This document shows, piece after piece, positions 1 to 8,992 of a stretch of DNA of 64,000 nucleotides. Each line of letters opens with the position of its first letter. The stretch's first letter is position 1. The notes under the pieces were generated by a model. The model had not been told where the DNA came from, searched no databases, and worked only from the letters and a program-made list of their open reading frames with translations. Position numbers and translations under genes: made by a program. This DNA comes from CADEEN01 sp963816315. Lineage in GTDB: Bacteria; Pseudomonadota; Gammaproteobacteria; Burkholderiales; Burkholderiaceae_C. Location of the stretch: positions 62,001-126,000 of the forward strand of contig CAWFJZ010000004.1 of the NCBI GenBank assembly GCA_963816315.1. Direction: 5' to 3'.

Positions 1-1
1 A

Positions 2-827
2 GACTTCAGCGCGGCCAGTCTGACCTGAGCTTTCGCGCGAGCGCATTGCGCAGGCGGTGCGCGCAGGACGGTCCGGCACGGCGATGGCTTCGTTTGCCAA
101 CGTGCTCAGCCACAGCGAGATCGACGCCGTGGCCGCGTTCGTCGAGCGCGAGTTCGTGCGCGACCGCGCGCCGAACACGCGCTACCACACAGCGGCCAAC
201 GGCTGGCCTGATCACGAGCGCCACGCCGCGGCCTTTCCTTTTGCCCGCGGCGAGATCGCGATCGACACGGCCGACGAGCAGTTGAACGCCGCGCAGCTCG
301 CCGGACGGCAACTCTTCATGTCGTCCTGCATCACCTGCCACGACCGCGCGCGCGTCAACGACAGCGGCCCGGCGTGGAGTGCGCGGCCTCTGTCGTACCC
401 GCGCCTGGGCTTCGTGCCCGGGCAGCCGAACACGCCGCCGGTCGATGCCGTCAGCAGCGCCAGCGTGTATGCGAAGCATGAGGTGCCGCCGGCCGTGGCG
501 AATCTGAGCGCGCAGGAACGCCGCGGCGAAACGCTGTTCCAGAACAACTGCGCGTTCTGTCACGGCGCCGACGGCAGCGGCAAGAACTGGATCGGCCAGT
601 TCATGGAGCCGAAGGCGCGCGACCTCACGGCCTACACGGCGAGCAGCCTGCCCGCCGCGCGCTTGAAGCAGGTCATCCGCGACGGCCTGCCGGGGACGTC
701 GATGCCGGCCTGGCAGCAGGTGCTGTCGCCGCGCGAGATCGATGCCGTGGCGGCTTATGTGCGGCGGGTGATGTTCCGCGACGAGTCAGCGCAGCAGGCA
801 CGTGGCTTGCAACCACCACGGCCATGA
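2..827 (+). CDS. Multihaem c-type cytochrome, 3' part (5' end outside window)
   Basis: Carboxy-terminal part of a periplasmic c-type cytochrome that carries electrons on covalently bound haem. Two complete haem sites are visible, CITCH near 327-341 and CAFCH near 549-563. Candidate axial methionines lie in GTAM and GTSM motifs. The first residues (IAQAVRAGRSGTAMASF) are the end of another cytochrome domain, so a further CxxCH should lie upstream of the window. The reading frame is broken near base 23: frame 2 reads DFSAASL and continues into PELSRERIAQAV only after one extra base is skipped. The stop overlaps the ccmC start as ATGA. Its partner enzyme is unknown; the position next to the ccm genes fits a protein that needs haem attachment. 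Confidence 0.8.
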
Positions 828-1606
828 CGCTGGTCATGAACACCTTCGCACTCCCCGAATCGGCGCTGCGGCGGCGCTGGACGCACTTCGCCGCGCCGTC
901 CACGTTCTACGCGCTGGCCGGCAAGCTGCTGCCGTGGTGCTGGGGCGTGGCGCTCGTCGCCGCGAGCGCCGGCCTCGTCGTCGGCCTCGTCATCGCGCCG
1001 ACCGACTCCCAGCAAGGCGATGCCTACCGCATCATCTTCGTCCACGTGCCCGCGGCCTGGATGTCGATGCTGATCTACCTGGCGATGGCGTTCTGGGCGG
1101 CGCTGGGGCTCGTGCTGAACACGCGCCTGTCGTCGATGATGGCGCGCGCGCTGGCACCGACCGGCGCGATGATGACTTTTCTCGCGCTCTGGACCGGCGC
1201 GCTGTGGGGCAAGCCGACGTGGGGCGCGTGGTGGGTGTGGGACGCGCGGCTGACGAGCGAGCTGGTGCTGCTCTTCCTCTATCTCGGCTTCATCGCCTTG
1301 CAGGCAGCGAACGACGACCCGCGGCGCGGCGACCGCGCCGGTGCGGTCCTGGCGCTGGTCGGCGTGGTCAACATCCCGATCATCTACTTCTCGGTCAAGT
1401 GGTGGAACACGCTGCACCAGGGCGCGTCGATCAACCTGACCAAGGCGCCGAGCATGGCCAGCGCCATGCTGTGGGGCCTGCTGTTGATGACGGTGGCCTT
1501 CTGGGCGTGGGCGATCGCCAGCGCGCTGCACCGCGTGCGCTCGATCATTCTCGAACGCGAGCGCGGCAGCGAGTGGGTGATGCAGTTGCCGGAGGCCCGG
1601 GCGTGA
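824..1606 (+). CDS. ccmC: Haem exporter protein CcmC
   Basis: Inner-membrane haem-handling protein of the system I cytochrome c maturation pathway; it loads haem onto CcmE. About 260 residues with six hydrophobic segments. The tryptophan-rich periplasmic haem-binding motif is visible as WGAWWVWDARLT, and conserved histidines flank it (FVHVPAAW, and WNTLHQG later). The ATG overlaps the upstream cytochrome stop, and its own TGA overlaps the ccmD GTG, which indicates translational coupling. Length and motif order match the family, and the frame is intact. Confidence 0.95.
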   Translation: MTLVMNTFALPESALRRRWTHFAAPSTFYALAGKLLPWCWGVALVAASAGLVVGLVIAPTDSQQGDAYRIIFVHVPAAWMSMLIYLAMAFWAALGLVLNTRLSSMMARALAPTGAMMTFLALWTGALWGKPTWGAWWVWDARLTSELVLLFLYLGFIALQAANDDPRRGDRAGAVLALVGVVNIPIIYFSVKWWNTLHQGASINLTKAPSMASAMLWGLLLMTVAFWAWAIASALHRVRSIILERERGSEWVMQLPEARA

Positions 1607-1773
1607 GCTTTGCCGACTTCATCGCGATGGGCGGCTACGCGCTCTACGTCTGGGGGTCGCTTGCGATGTGCGCTGCCGCGTTGCTGTGGGAAGCCGCCAC
1701 GCTGACGCAGCGCCGCCGCCGCGCGCTCGAAGACCTGCGCGACGACGCGCGTGCGGCGGGAGTGCACCGATGA
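1603..1773 (+). CDS. ccmD: Haem exporter protein CcmD
   Basis: Small single-pass membrane protein of 56 residues that stabilises the CcmC-CcmE complex during haem export. It begins at GTG 1603, overlapping the ccmC stop, and ends in a TGA that overlaps the ccmE ATG. The N-terminal FADFIAMGGYALYVW segment followed by a hydrophobic stretch and a basic tail (TQRRRRALEDL) is typical of CcmD. Sequence conservation in this family is low, so position between ccmC and ccmE is the strongest support. Confidence 0.88.
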   Translation: MSFADFIAMGGYALYVWGSLAMCAAALLWEAATLTQRRRRALEDLRDDARAAGVHR

Positions 1774-2054
1774 CGCCGCGCCGCAAGCGCCTCATGCTCG
1801 CCGCCGCAGTGCTCGGCCTGTCGGCCACGGCCGTCGCGCTCGTCGCCAACGCGTTTCGCAGCAACCTGCCCGACCTGTTCCGCGAGGGCAAAGGCGTCGT
1901 CGTGCAGGGGCGCTTGCAAGCCGACGGCGTCTTCCGCGCCGACGAGGTGCTGGCCAAGCACGACGAGAACCACATGCCGCCTGAAGCGGCCGACGCGGTC
2001 GAACGCGCGCATCAGGGCAGCGCGCGGGCGCGCGAGGCGTTGAGGCGGCCGTGA
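1770..2054 (+). CDS. ccmE: Cytochrome c-type biogenesis protein CcmE, internally shortened
   Basis: Periplasmic haem chaperone that binds haem covalently before passing it to CcmF. The N-terminal anchor (TPRRKRLMLAAAVLGLSA) and the C-terminal part (LPDLFREGKGVVVQG, then LAKHDENHMPPE) are clear. The protein is only 94 residues, while the family is about 140-160. The missing part is the middle of the OB-fold, between residues equivalent to NAFRSN and LPDLFREG, removed in frame. The haem-binding motif usually written HDENY reads HDENH here; the histidine is present but the tyrosine is replaced. As written, the protein is unlikely to fold normally. A real deletion and an assembly collapse are both possible. 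Confidence 0.8.
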   Translation: MTPRRKRLMLAAAVLGLSATAVALVANAFRSNLPDLFREGKGVVVQGRLQADGVFRADEVLAKHDENHMPPEAADAVERAHQGSARAREALRRP

Positions 2055-2153
2055 GATGAAGCGCTTCGATATTCAAGTGTCGGTTGTCGGCCCGGAGCGG
2101 CTGTTGACGACGGTCAGGTCGCCACTCCCGTTCGCATTGACATGCTCTCCGCC

Positions 2154-2311
2154 CCCGTTCGCCCTGAGCTTGTCGAAGGGCCAGGCTGAGCCTGTCGAAG
2201 CCTTTGGCATGAGGCACGAAGGCTCCCTTCGACAGGCTCAGGGCGATCGGAAATGCAGGCTCAGCCCGAACGGTGGCGAAAGGGGCTTCGACAAGCTCAG
2301 CCCGAACGGTT
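2154..2311. repeat. Cluster of interspersed palindromic repeats
   Basis: The gap between ccmE and ccmF (2055-2356) holds no credible gene. It contains several copies, in both orientations, of a unit of the form CGTTCGCCCTGAGCTTGTCG followed by AAGGG (copy at 2156-2180), with inverted copies such as CCCTTCGACAGGCTCAGGGC (2225-2244) and GCTTCGACAAGCTCAGCCCG (2285-2304). Another inverted pair lies at 8935-8985. Translated, these give the recurrent peptide LSLSKG, a hallmark of repeat-derived false ORFs. They can form hairpins in RNA between ccmE and ccmF. Confidence 0.85.
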
Positions 2312-2356
2312 CTTTGCGGACGTTGAACGTCGCCTTCGGGCCGCAAAGGAGCCGCC

Positions 2357-4328
2357 ATGCTGCCTGAACTCGGCCACTTCGCATTGATCGTCGCGTTGAC
2401 GATCTCCCTGGTGCTCGGCACGCTGCCGCTGATCGGCGCGCAACGCGGCCGCGTGGCCTGGATGGCGTTGGCGCGGCCGGCTGCGCTGGTGCAATTCACG
2501 TTCGTCGCCCTCGCGTTCGCGAGCCTGATGGCCTCGTTCGCCAACAATGACTTTTCGGTCGTCAACGTCGCCTCGAACTCGAACAGCGAGTTGCCGATCG
2601 CCTACCGCATCGCCGCCACCTGGGGCAGCCACGAAGGCTCGATGCTGCTCTGGGTGCTGATGCTCGCCGGCTGGACGGCGGCCGTCGCGCTGCGCTCGTC
2701 GCACTTGCCGCTGCCGATGGTCGCGCGCGTGCTCGGCGTGATGGGTCTGGTGTCGAGCGGCTTCCTGCTCTTCATCCTCTTCACGTCCAATCCGTTCGCA
2801 GCGCTTGAGCCCGCCGGCGCTCGACGGCCGTGACCTGAATCCGCTACTGCAAGACCCGGGCATGGTGATCCACCCGCCGATGCTCTACATGGGCTATGTC
2901 GGCTTCGCCGTGGCCTTCGCGTTTGCGGTGGCGGCGCTGCTCGCCGGCCGCTTCGACGCCGCATGGGCGCGCTGGTCGCGGCCGTGGACGACGGCGGCGT
3001 GGGCGTTCCTGTCCGTCGGCATCGCGCTCGGCAGCTGGTGGGCGTACTACGAACTCGGCTGGGGCGGCTGGTGGTTCTGGGATCCGGTGGAGAACGCGTC
3101 GTTCATGCCCTGGCTCGCGGGCACGGCGCTGATCCACTCGCTGGCGGTCGCCGAGAAGCGCGGTGCGTTCAAGGCCTGGACCGTGCTGCTCGCGATCGCG
3201 GCGTTTTCGCTGTCGCTGCTCGGCACCTTCATCGTCCGCTCGGGCGTGCTGACCTCGGTGCATGCGTTTGCCACCGACCCGGCGCGCGGCATCTTCATCC
3301 TCGGTTTTCTCGCGCTCGTGATCGGCGGCTCGCTGGCGCTGTTCGGCTGGCGCGCCGGTGCGGTCGGTTTTGCCGGATCGTTCGACCGCTTCTCGCGCGA
3401 GTCGCTGCTGCTGGCCAACAACGTGCTGCTCGCCGTGGCCTGCGGCGCGGTGATGCTGGGCACGCTGTACCCGCTGGCGCTCGACGCCTTGGGGCTCGGC
3501 AAGATCTCCGTCGGCCCGCCGTACTTCGACACGGTGTTCGCGCCGCTGATGGCGCCGGCCGTGTTGCTGATGGCGGTCGGGCCGCTCGCGCATTGGAAGG
3601 CGGCGTCGCTCGGCGACGTGGCGCGCGCGCTGCGTTGGCCGGCGCTGGCGAGCGTTGCCGCCGCGCTGGTGCTGCCACTCGCGGCGGGGCGCTTCTCGAT
3701 CGGCGCCGCATTCGGCCTCTTCCTCGCCGCCTGGGTCGCGACCGCGATCGCGGTGCTGTTGCTGCAGCAGGCGCGGCACGGCATCGGTCAACTGCGCCGC
3801 GCGCCGGCGAGCTTCTGGGGCATGGTCGTCGCGCACCTCGGCGTCGCGGTGTTCATCGTCGGCGTGACGATGGTCCGCAGCTACGAGACGCAGCAAGACG
3901 TGAAGATGCAGCTCGGCGATCACGTCGTCGCTTCCGGCTGGCGCTTCACGCTCGACAGCCTGGCCGAGGCGCCGGGGCCGAACTACGTCGCGCTGCGTGC
4001 GCGCTTTACCGTGCAACCCGAGGGCGGCGGCCGCACGTTCGTCATGCAGCCCGAAAAGCGCCTGTACAAGGTGCAGCAGATGCCGATGACCGAAGCGGCG
4101 ATCGCCAGCGGCATCGCCGGCGACCTCTACGTCGCCCTCGGCGAGGCGATCGACGAGCGCACGTGGACCGTGCGCGTGCACGTCAAACCTTTCGTCGATT
4201 GGATCTGGGGCGGCGCTTTCCTGATGGCGCTCGGCGGGCTGCTGGCGATCGGTGACCGGCGCTACCGCCTGGCCACGAGCGCGCAGACGCAGCGCGACAG
4301 CGCGACGCCGCGCGAGGCGATCGCATGA
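2357..4328 (+). CDS. ccmF: Haem lyase subunit CcmF (one frame break)
   Basis: Large polytopic membrane protein that, with CcmH, attaches haem to apocytochrome c. The start ATG 2357 has an AAAGGA ribosome site. The WGSHEGSMLLW segment, the tryptophan-rich WGGWWFWDPVENASFMPW motif, and FIVRSGVLTSVHAF are all characteristic. The first 148 or so residues are in one frame and end falsely at 2833; the rest begins about 2807 in the next frame (PPALDGRDLNPLLQDPGM). One extra base near 2800 explains the break. The last codon overlaps the ccmG start as ATGA. Confidence 0.93.
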
Positions 4329-4891
4329 CGGCCATGACGCTGATGGCTCCGCGCTGGCGCCGTTTCGCGCCGCTGGCGCTGTTCGCGCTGCTCGCCGTGC
4401 TGCTCGGCGTCGGCTTGGGCTTGAAGCCGCGCGAGGTGCCGTCGCCGTTCATCGGCAAGGCCGCGCCGGCGTTCACGCTGCCGCTGTTGAGCAACGCGGC
4501 GAAGACTTTTGCGCCGTCGCAGATGCAGGGCCGCGTCTGGCTGCTCAACGTCTGGGCGTCGTGGTGCGCGCCGTGCCGCGAGGAGCATCCGCTGCTGGTC
4601 GCGATGGCGCGCGAAGAGAAGGTCGCGATCGTCGGCCTGAACTACAAGGACGACACGCGCAACGCGCAGGAGTGGTTGTTGCGCCTGGGCGATCCGTACC
4701 TGATGACCGCTGTCGATCACGACGGCCGCGCCGGCATCGACTGGGGTGTGTACGGCGTGCCGGAGACCTTCGTCGTCGATGCCGCCGGTGTCGTGCGCCA
4801 CAAGGTCGTCGGGCCGCTGACGCAGCAAGTCTGGGCGCGCGAGGTCAAGCCTTTGCTGCAGCAGTTGCAGCCGGGTAGCGACGCGCGATGA
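4325..4891 (+). CDS. ccmG: Thiol:disulfide interchange protein CcmG/DsbE
   Basis: Membrane-anchored periplasmic thioredoxin-like protein that keeps the apocytochrome CxxCH cysteines reduced for haem attachment. It is 188 residues with an N-terminal anchor (PLALFALLAVLLGVGLGL), the redox motif WCAPC inside NVWASWCAPCREEHP, and the family signature GVYGVPETFVVD containing the cis-proline. The ATG overlaps the ccmF stop and the gene's TGA overlaps the ccmH ATG. Confidence 0.96.
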   Translation: MTAMTLMAPRWRRFAPLALFALLAVLLGVGLGLKPREVPSPFIGKAAPAFTLPLLSNAAKTFAPSQMQGRVWLLNVWASWCAPCREEHPLLVAMAREEKVAIVGLNYKDDTRNAQEWLLRLGDPYLMTAVDHDGRAGIDWGVYGVPETFVVDAAGVVRHKVVGPLTQQVWAREVKPLLQQLQPGSDAR

Positions 4892-5509
4892 GCCGCGGCG
4901 TGGCGACCGTCGTCATGGCCTTGCTGCTCGGCATGGCGATCGGCGTGCGCGCCGCCGAAGCGCTGCCGGTGGCCGACGACGCCGCGCTCGAGGCGCGTGT
5001 GGATGGTCTCGCTTCACAGCTGCGCTGCCTGGTCTGCCAGAACCAGTCGCTCGCCGATTCGCATGCGCGGCTTGGCGATCGACCTGAAGAACCAGGTCCG
5101 CGAGCAGTTTCGCGCCGGCCGCGACGAGGCCCAGGTGATCGACTACATGACGCAGCGCTACGGCGACTTCGTGCTCTACAAGCCGCCGTGGAAGGCGACG
5201 ACGGCGCTGCTGTGGGCGGGGCCGGCGCTGTTGGCGCTGCTCGGGGCGCTGCTCGCCTGGCGAACACTGGCGCGCGTTCGCCCGACCGACGTGCCCGCGA
5301 CGCCGGCGTTCGGCGCAGCAGGCGAGCAAGCGCCACCCGATTGGGGGTCGAACGTTTCTACAGCGCCGGAGCTGCCTGCCTCCCCGGCCACGTCGCCAAC
5401 AACAACCCCACCACCGCCAGCACCAGCGCCACGAGGTGCATCGCGCCGACACGCTCGCCGAGCACCAGCACGCCCACGGCGGCGGCAGCGAGCGGCAGCA
5501 TCACGGTGA
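4888..5509 (+). CDS. ccmH: Cytochrome c-type biogenesis protein CcmH (one frame break)
   Basis: Membrane-anchored periplasmic thiol-redox partner of CcmF. A signal sequence is followed by the redox motif LRCLVCQNQSLADS. The frame then shifts by one extra base near 5069, and the family sequence continues as AIDLKNQVREQ, YMTQRYGDFVLYKPP and a C-terminal membrane helix (TALLWAGPALLALLGALLAW). The final frame runs about 150 bases into the 3' end of the convergent EamA gene, so the true stop may be earlier, around 5340, hidden by a further error. No ccmI follows; the next gene is on the other strand. Confidence 0.85.
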
Positions 5510-6266
5510 AGACGCCGGCGCGCGAGGCCGGCACGTGGATCAGGCCGCGCATCCACAGCCAGACGCTCCACATGCTGGCGGCCAGTGCGTAGAAGACGAG
5601 CAGCGTCCAGGTCGCCGGGGCGATGGCGCCGAAGTCGAAGCGCAGCGCCTGCCAGACGCCGAACGGCGTCACCAACGCCAGGCCCCAGAGGTTGATCAGC
5701 GCGCTGATGCGTTTGGGCGAGAGCTGGCCTGTCAGGCGCTTGCCGATGACGACGTAGCTGGCCTCGCAGAACACGGCGCCGACGAGCAGCGCGTAGCCCC
5801 ACCAGGGCGCGGCGGCGCCGACGGCGCTGTGGTCGCTGTTGCGCGCCAGCGCGAGCAGGGCGATGCCGGTGGCGGCGCAGGCGATCGCGGCAGCGATGCG
5901 CGGCTGGATCGGCTCGCGCAGGAAGACGCGCGACAGCAGCGCCACCGCGGCGGGGATCGCCGACATGACGACGCCGGCGGCCAGCGCCGACGTGGCGGCG
6001 ACGCCGAAGAGCATGCAGATCGAGAACAGGAAGTTGCCGAGGAAGCTCTCGAGGAACAGCAGGCCGCGGTCGTGGCGCGACAGCGGCGCTTCGTCCTTCG
6101 AACGCGGCGTCCAATGCGCCATCGCCACCGCGGCGATGGCAAAGCGCAGCCACGCCAGCAGGAACACGGGGAACGCGGCGACCAGCAGCTTGGACAGGCC
6201 GACGTAGCTGCCGACCAGTGCCATGCTGGCGGCCAGGCTGATGTAGGCGGCGAGCGGCGCTCGCAT
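5358..6266 (-). CDS. EamA/DMT-family membrane transporter
   Basis: Predicted inner-membrane transporter of the drug/metabolite superfamily, 302 residues with about ten hydrophobic helices and two EamA repeats (residues about 5-140 and 155-295). Key parts include SALAAGVVMSAIPAAVALLS in the first repeat and FYALAASMWSVWLWMRGL in the second. Substrate cannot be read from the sequence. It starts four bases from the stop of the glutamine-synthetase-like gene and is therefore probably the last gene of the polyamine block; an amine or amino-acid exporter would fit but is inference. It converges on ccmH. Confidence 0.85.
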   Translation of the reverse strand: MRAPLAAYISLAASMALVGSYVGLSKLLVAAFPVFLLAWLRFAIAAVAMAHWTPRSKDEAPLSRHDRGLLFLESFLGNFLFSICMLFGVAATSALAAGVVMSAIPAAVALLSRVFLREPIQPRIAAAIACAATGIALLALARNSDHSAVGAAAPWWGYALLVGAVFCEASYVVIGKRLTGQLSPKRISALINLWGLALVTPFGVWQALRFDFGAIAPATWTLLVFYALAASMWSVWLWMRGLIHVPASRAGVFTVMLPLAAAAVGVLVLGERVGAMHLVALVLAVVGLLLATWPGRQAAPAL

Positions 6267-6269
6267 ACA

Positions 6270-7642
6270 TCAGAACGCGGTCACGTAGCGATCGAACTCC
6301 CAGTCGCTCACCTGTTCGCTCGGGCCGGCGTCGCGCGCGTGGTCCGCAATCTCGTCTCGCTTCAGCGAGCAGAACTCGCGCAGCAGCGTGCTGCCGAGCG
6401 CGCCGCCGACGACGCTGTCGGCTTCGAGCGCATCGAGCGCTTCACCGAGCGACTGCGGCAGCAGCGCGATGCCGCGCTCTTGTACTTGCGCGACGGTGAG
6501 CGCGAACAGATCGTCGTCGCAGGCCTCGCCGAGGGCGAGCTCGCGCTCGATGCCGTCGAGGCCGGCGGCGATCAGTCCGGCCAGCAACAGATACGGGTTG
6601 GCGGCGGCATCGGGCGCGCGCCACTCGAAGCGGCTGTGCAGCGTGCGCACGAGCGCCGTGCGGTTGTTGAAGCCTTGGGCGACGTAGGCGGGCGCCCAGG
6701 TCGTGCCGGTGATCGATTCGCCGGCGGTCAGGCGGCGGTAGGAGTTGACCGTCGGTGCGGCCAGCGCCGTCAACGCGGCGGCGTGGGCCAGCACGCCGGC
6801 GACGAACTGGCGGCCGAGCGGCGACAGCAGCGTCTGCACATCGATCGAGCCGTCGGCGTGGTGGGCGACGAAGGCGTTGCGCGCGTCGTCGCCATGGCCC
6901 TGCCACAGGCTGACGTGGCAATGCATGCCGCTGCCGGGCTGGTTGGCGAACGGCTTGGGCATCATCGAGAACACGCGGCCATGTTGTTCGGCGATGGCGT
7001 GCGCGGCGAGCTTGAACAGCATCACGCGGTCGGCGCTGGCCATCGCATCGGCATGGGCGAAATTGACTTCGTACTGGCCGTGCGCGTCTTCATGGTCGAG
7101 CTGCAGCACGTCGAGGCCGCAGCGCTCGAGCGTGTCTTGCAGTTGCAGCAGCAGCGGCAACTGGCGCGCCAGGCTCTTCAGGTCGTAGCTCGGTTTGTCG
7201 AGGCGGTCGCGGTCGTCGGCGGGCAGCCAGCGCGCTGCCGTCACGCTTCAGCAGGAAGAACTCGGGCTCGATGCCGACCTGCAGCGACCAGTTCTTCTTG
7301 GCCAGGCGCGCGACCTGCCGCGCCAGCACCTGGCGCGGGCAAGCCTCGAACGGCTCGCCGGCCACGAAACCCTTCGCCGACGATGCGCGCCACGCCCGGC
7401 AGCCACGGCAGCGCCTGCGCCGTGCTCGGCACACCGCGCGCGAAGTACTCCGAGTGCTTGCCGGTGCGAGCCAGGCCGGTGCCCCAGATCGACGGGCCGG
7501 AGAAGCCTGCGCCGGTGACGATCACGTCGTCGAGGTGCGCCAGCGGCACGAGCTTGCCGCGCGCCGTGCCGTGGATGTCGGTGAACTGCACCAGCAGGCT
7601 GTGCACGCCTTGCGAGGTGAGGCGGTCGCGCAGGGCTTTCAT
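6270..7642 (-). CDS. Glutamine-synthetase-like ligase (GlnT/type III group), two frame breaks
   Basis: ATP-dependent glutamate-amine ligase of the glutamine synthetase superfamily, second such gene in this block. Once one extra base near 7371 and another near 7233 are removed, it reads as one protein of about 456 residues. N-terminal beta-grasp part: LLVQFTDIHGTARGKLVPL. Catalytic barrel: VGIEPEFFLL, then LDHEDAHGQYEVNF, GSGMHCHVSLW, NSYRRLTAG and RFEWRAPDAAANPYLL. The resemblance is to GlnT and gamma-glutamylmethylamide synthetase rather than housekeeping GlnA. In this context it may gamma-glutamylate a different amine from PuuA, which is inference. It starts five bases from the gabT stop. 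Confidence 0.82.
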
Positions 7643-7646
7643 GTCG

Positions 7647-8919
7647 TCATGCCGCGAGCAGCGACTCGCTGAGGATCGCCATCGCTTCGTCGAACACCGC
7701 CTGCGTCGTCGTCAGCGGGAACAGGAAGCGCACGACGTTGGCGTTGACGCCGCAGGTCAGCAGGATCAGCTTGCGCTTCAGCGCTTCGGCCTGCACGCGC
7801 TTGGTGAAGTCGGCATCGGGCTCGCCGTGGGCGTCGTTGAACTCGACGGCGACCATCGCGCCCAAGCCGCGCACGTCGGCGATCTGCTTGACGCGCGGCT
7901 TCAACGCATCGAGCACGCCCTTCAACTGCTCGCCGAGTTGCGCGCCGCGCTCGGGCAGTTTTTCTTCGGCCATGACGTCGATCACCGCATGCGCCGCGGC
8001 AATCGCCAGCGGGTTGCCGGCGTAGGTGCCGCCGAGGCCGCCGGGCGCCGGTGCGTCCATGATCTCGGCGCGGCCGGTGACGGCCGACAGCGGCGTGCCG
8101 GCAGCCAGGCTCTTGGCAATCGTCATCAGATCGGGCACGACGGGCGCGAAATGCTCCATCGCAAACATCTTGCCGGTGCGGCCGAAGCCGGTCTGCACCT
8201 CGTCGGCGATCAGCACGATGCCGTGCTCGTCGCAGAGCTCGCGCAGCCACGTCACCGCTTCGGCCTGGATGACGTTGAAGCCGCCTTCGCCCTGCACCGG
8301 CTCGAAGACGATGGCCGCCACGCGCGACGGCTCGATGTCGGCCTTGAACAAGTGCTGCATCGCCTTCTTCACTTCGGCCAGCGACGCGCAGTGGCAAGGG
8401 AAGGGCGCGTGGTAGATCTCCGGCGGGAAGGGGCCGAAGCCGGCCTTGTAGGGCTGCACCTTGCCGGTCAGCGACACGGCGAACATCGAGCGGCCATGGA
8501 AGGCGCCGCCGAAAGCGATGACGCCGCGAGCGCTTGGTGTACGAGCGCGCGATCTTGACCGCGTTTTCGATGGCTTCGGCGCCGGTCGAAAACAGCGCCG
8601 TCTTCTTGGCGTGCGTGCCCGGCGTGAGCTGGTTCAGCTTCTCGGCCAGCGCGACATAGCTCTCGTACGGCACGACCTGGTAGCAGGTGTGCGTGAAGCG
8701 CTTCAACTGCGCCTCGATCGCCGCGATGACTTTCGGGTGGCCATGGCCGACGTTCATCACCGCGATGCCGCCGGCAAAGTCGATGTAGCGCTGGCCCTGC
8801 ACGTCCCACAGCTCGGCGCCTTGCGCGCGCTCGGCGAAGAAGGTGCCCATGACGCCGACGCCGCGCGGCGTGGCCGCGGCCTTGCGGGCCATCAGGTGTT
8901 CGTTCTTGGAGTGGTTCAT
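7647..8919 (-). CDS. gabT: 4-aminobutyrate aminotransferase (one frame break)
   Basis: PLP-dependent class III aminotransferase that converts GABA and 2-oxoglutarate to succinate semialdehyde and glutamate, the last step of the gamma-glutamyl putrescine route. Motifs: GGIAVMNVGHGHPKV, FSTGAEAIENAVKIAR, FEPVQGEGGFNV, IADEVQTGFGRTGKMFA, and the PLP lysine in TIAKSLAAGTPLSAV. The start ATG 8919 has an AGGAGA site. One extra base near 8529 separates the N-terminal 130 residues from the rest. No gabD lies nearby, so succinate semialdehyde must be oxidised by an enzyme encoded elsewhere. Confidence 0.92.
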
Positions 8920-8934
8920 CGCGATCTCCTGGAT

Positions 8935-8985
8935 CCGTTCGCCCTGAGCTTGTCGAAGGGCTTCGACAGGCTCAGCCCGAACGGG
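8935..8985. repeat. Inverted pair of interspersed palindromic repeats
   Basis: A near-perfect inverted repeat, CCGTTCGCCCTGAGCTTGTC on the left and its counterpart GACAGGCTCAGCCCGAACGG on the right, meeting at a central CTTCGA. It is the same element as in the cluster at 2154-2311. It lies between the puuC stop and the gabT start, where its RNA could form a strong hairpin and set the relative level of the two messages; that role is inference. Confidence 0.85.
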
Positions 8986-8992
8986 CTGTGCG

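Noticed and set aside
2056..2367. A 103-codon open frame between ccmE and ccmF
   Set aside because: Its product is a translation of the palindromic repeats (LSLSKG-type peptides) and has no other support.
2844..4181. A long minus-strand open frame opposite ccmF, and similar ones opposite lysC, tilS, icd and clpA
   Set aside because: Composition is typical of antisense frames in GC-rich genes, while the opposite strand carries clear families.
5436..8558. A 1040-codon open frame on the plus strand
   Set aside because: It lies opposite the EamA, GlnT-like and gabT genes and translates to arginine- and glutamine-rich sequence with no domain. It is a shadow of high-GC codon bias.
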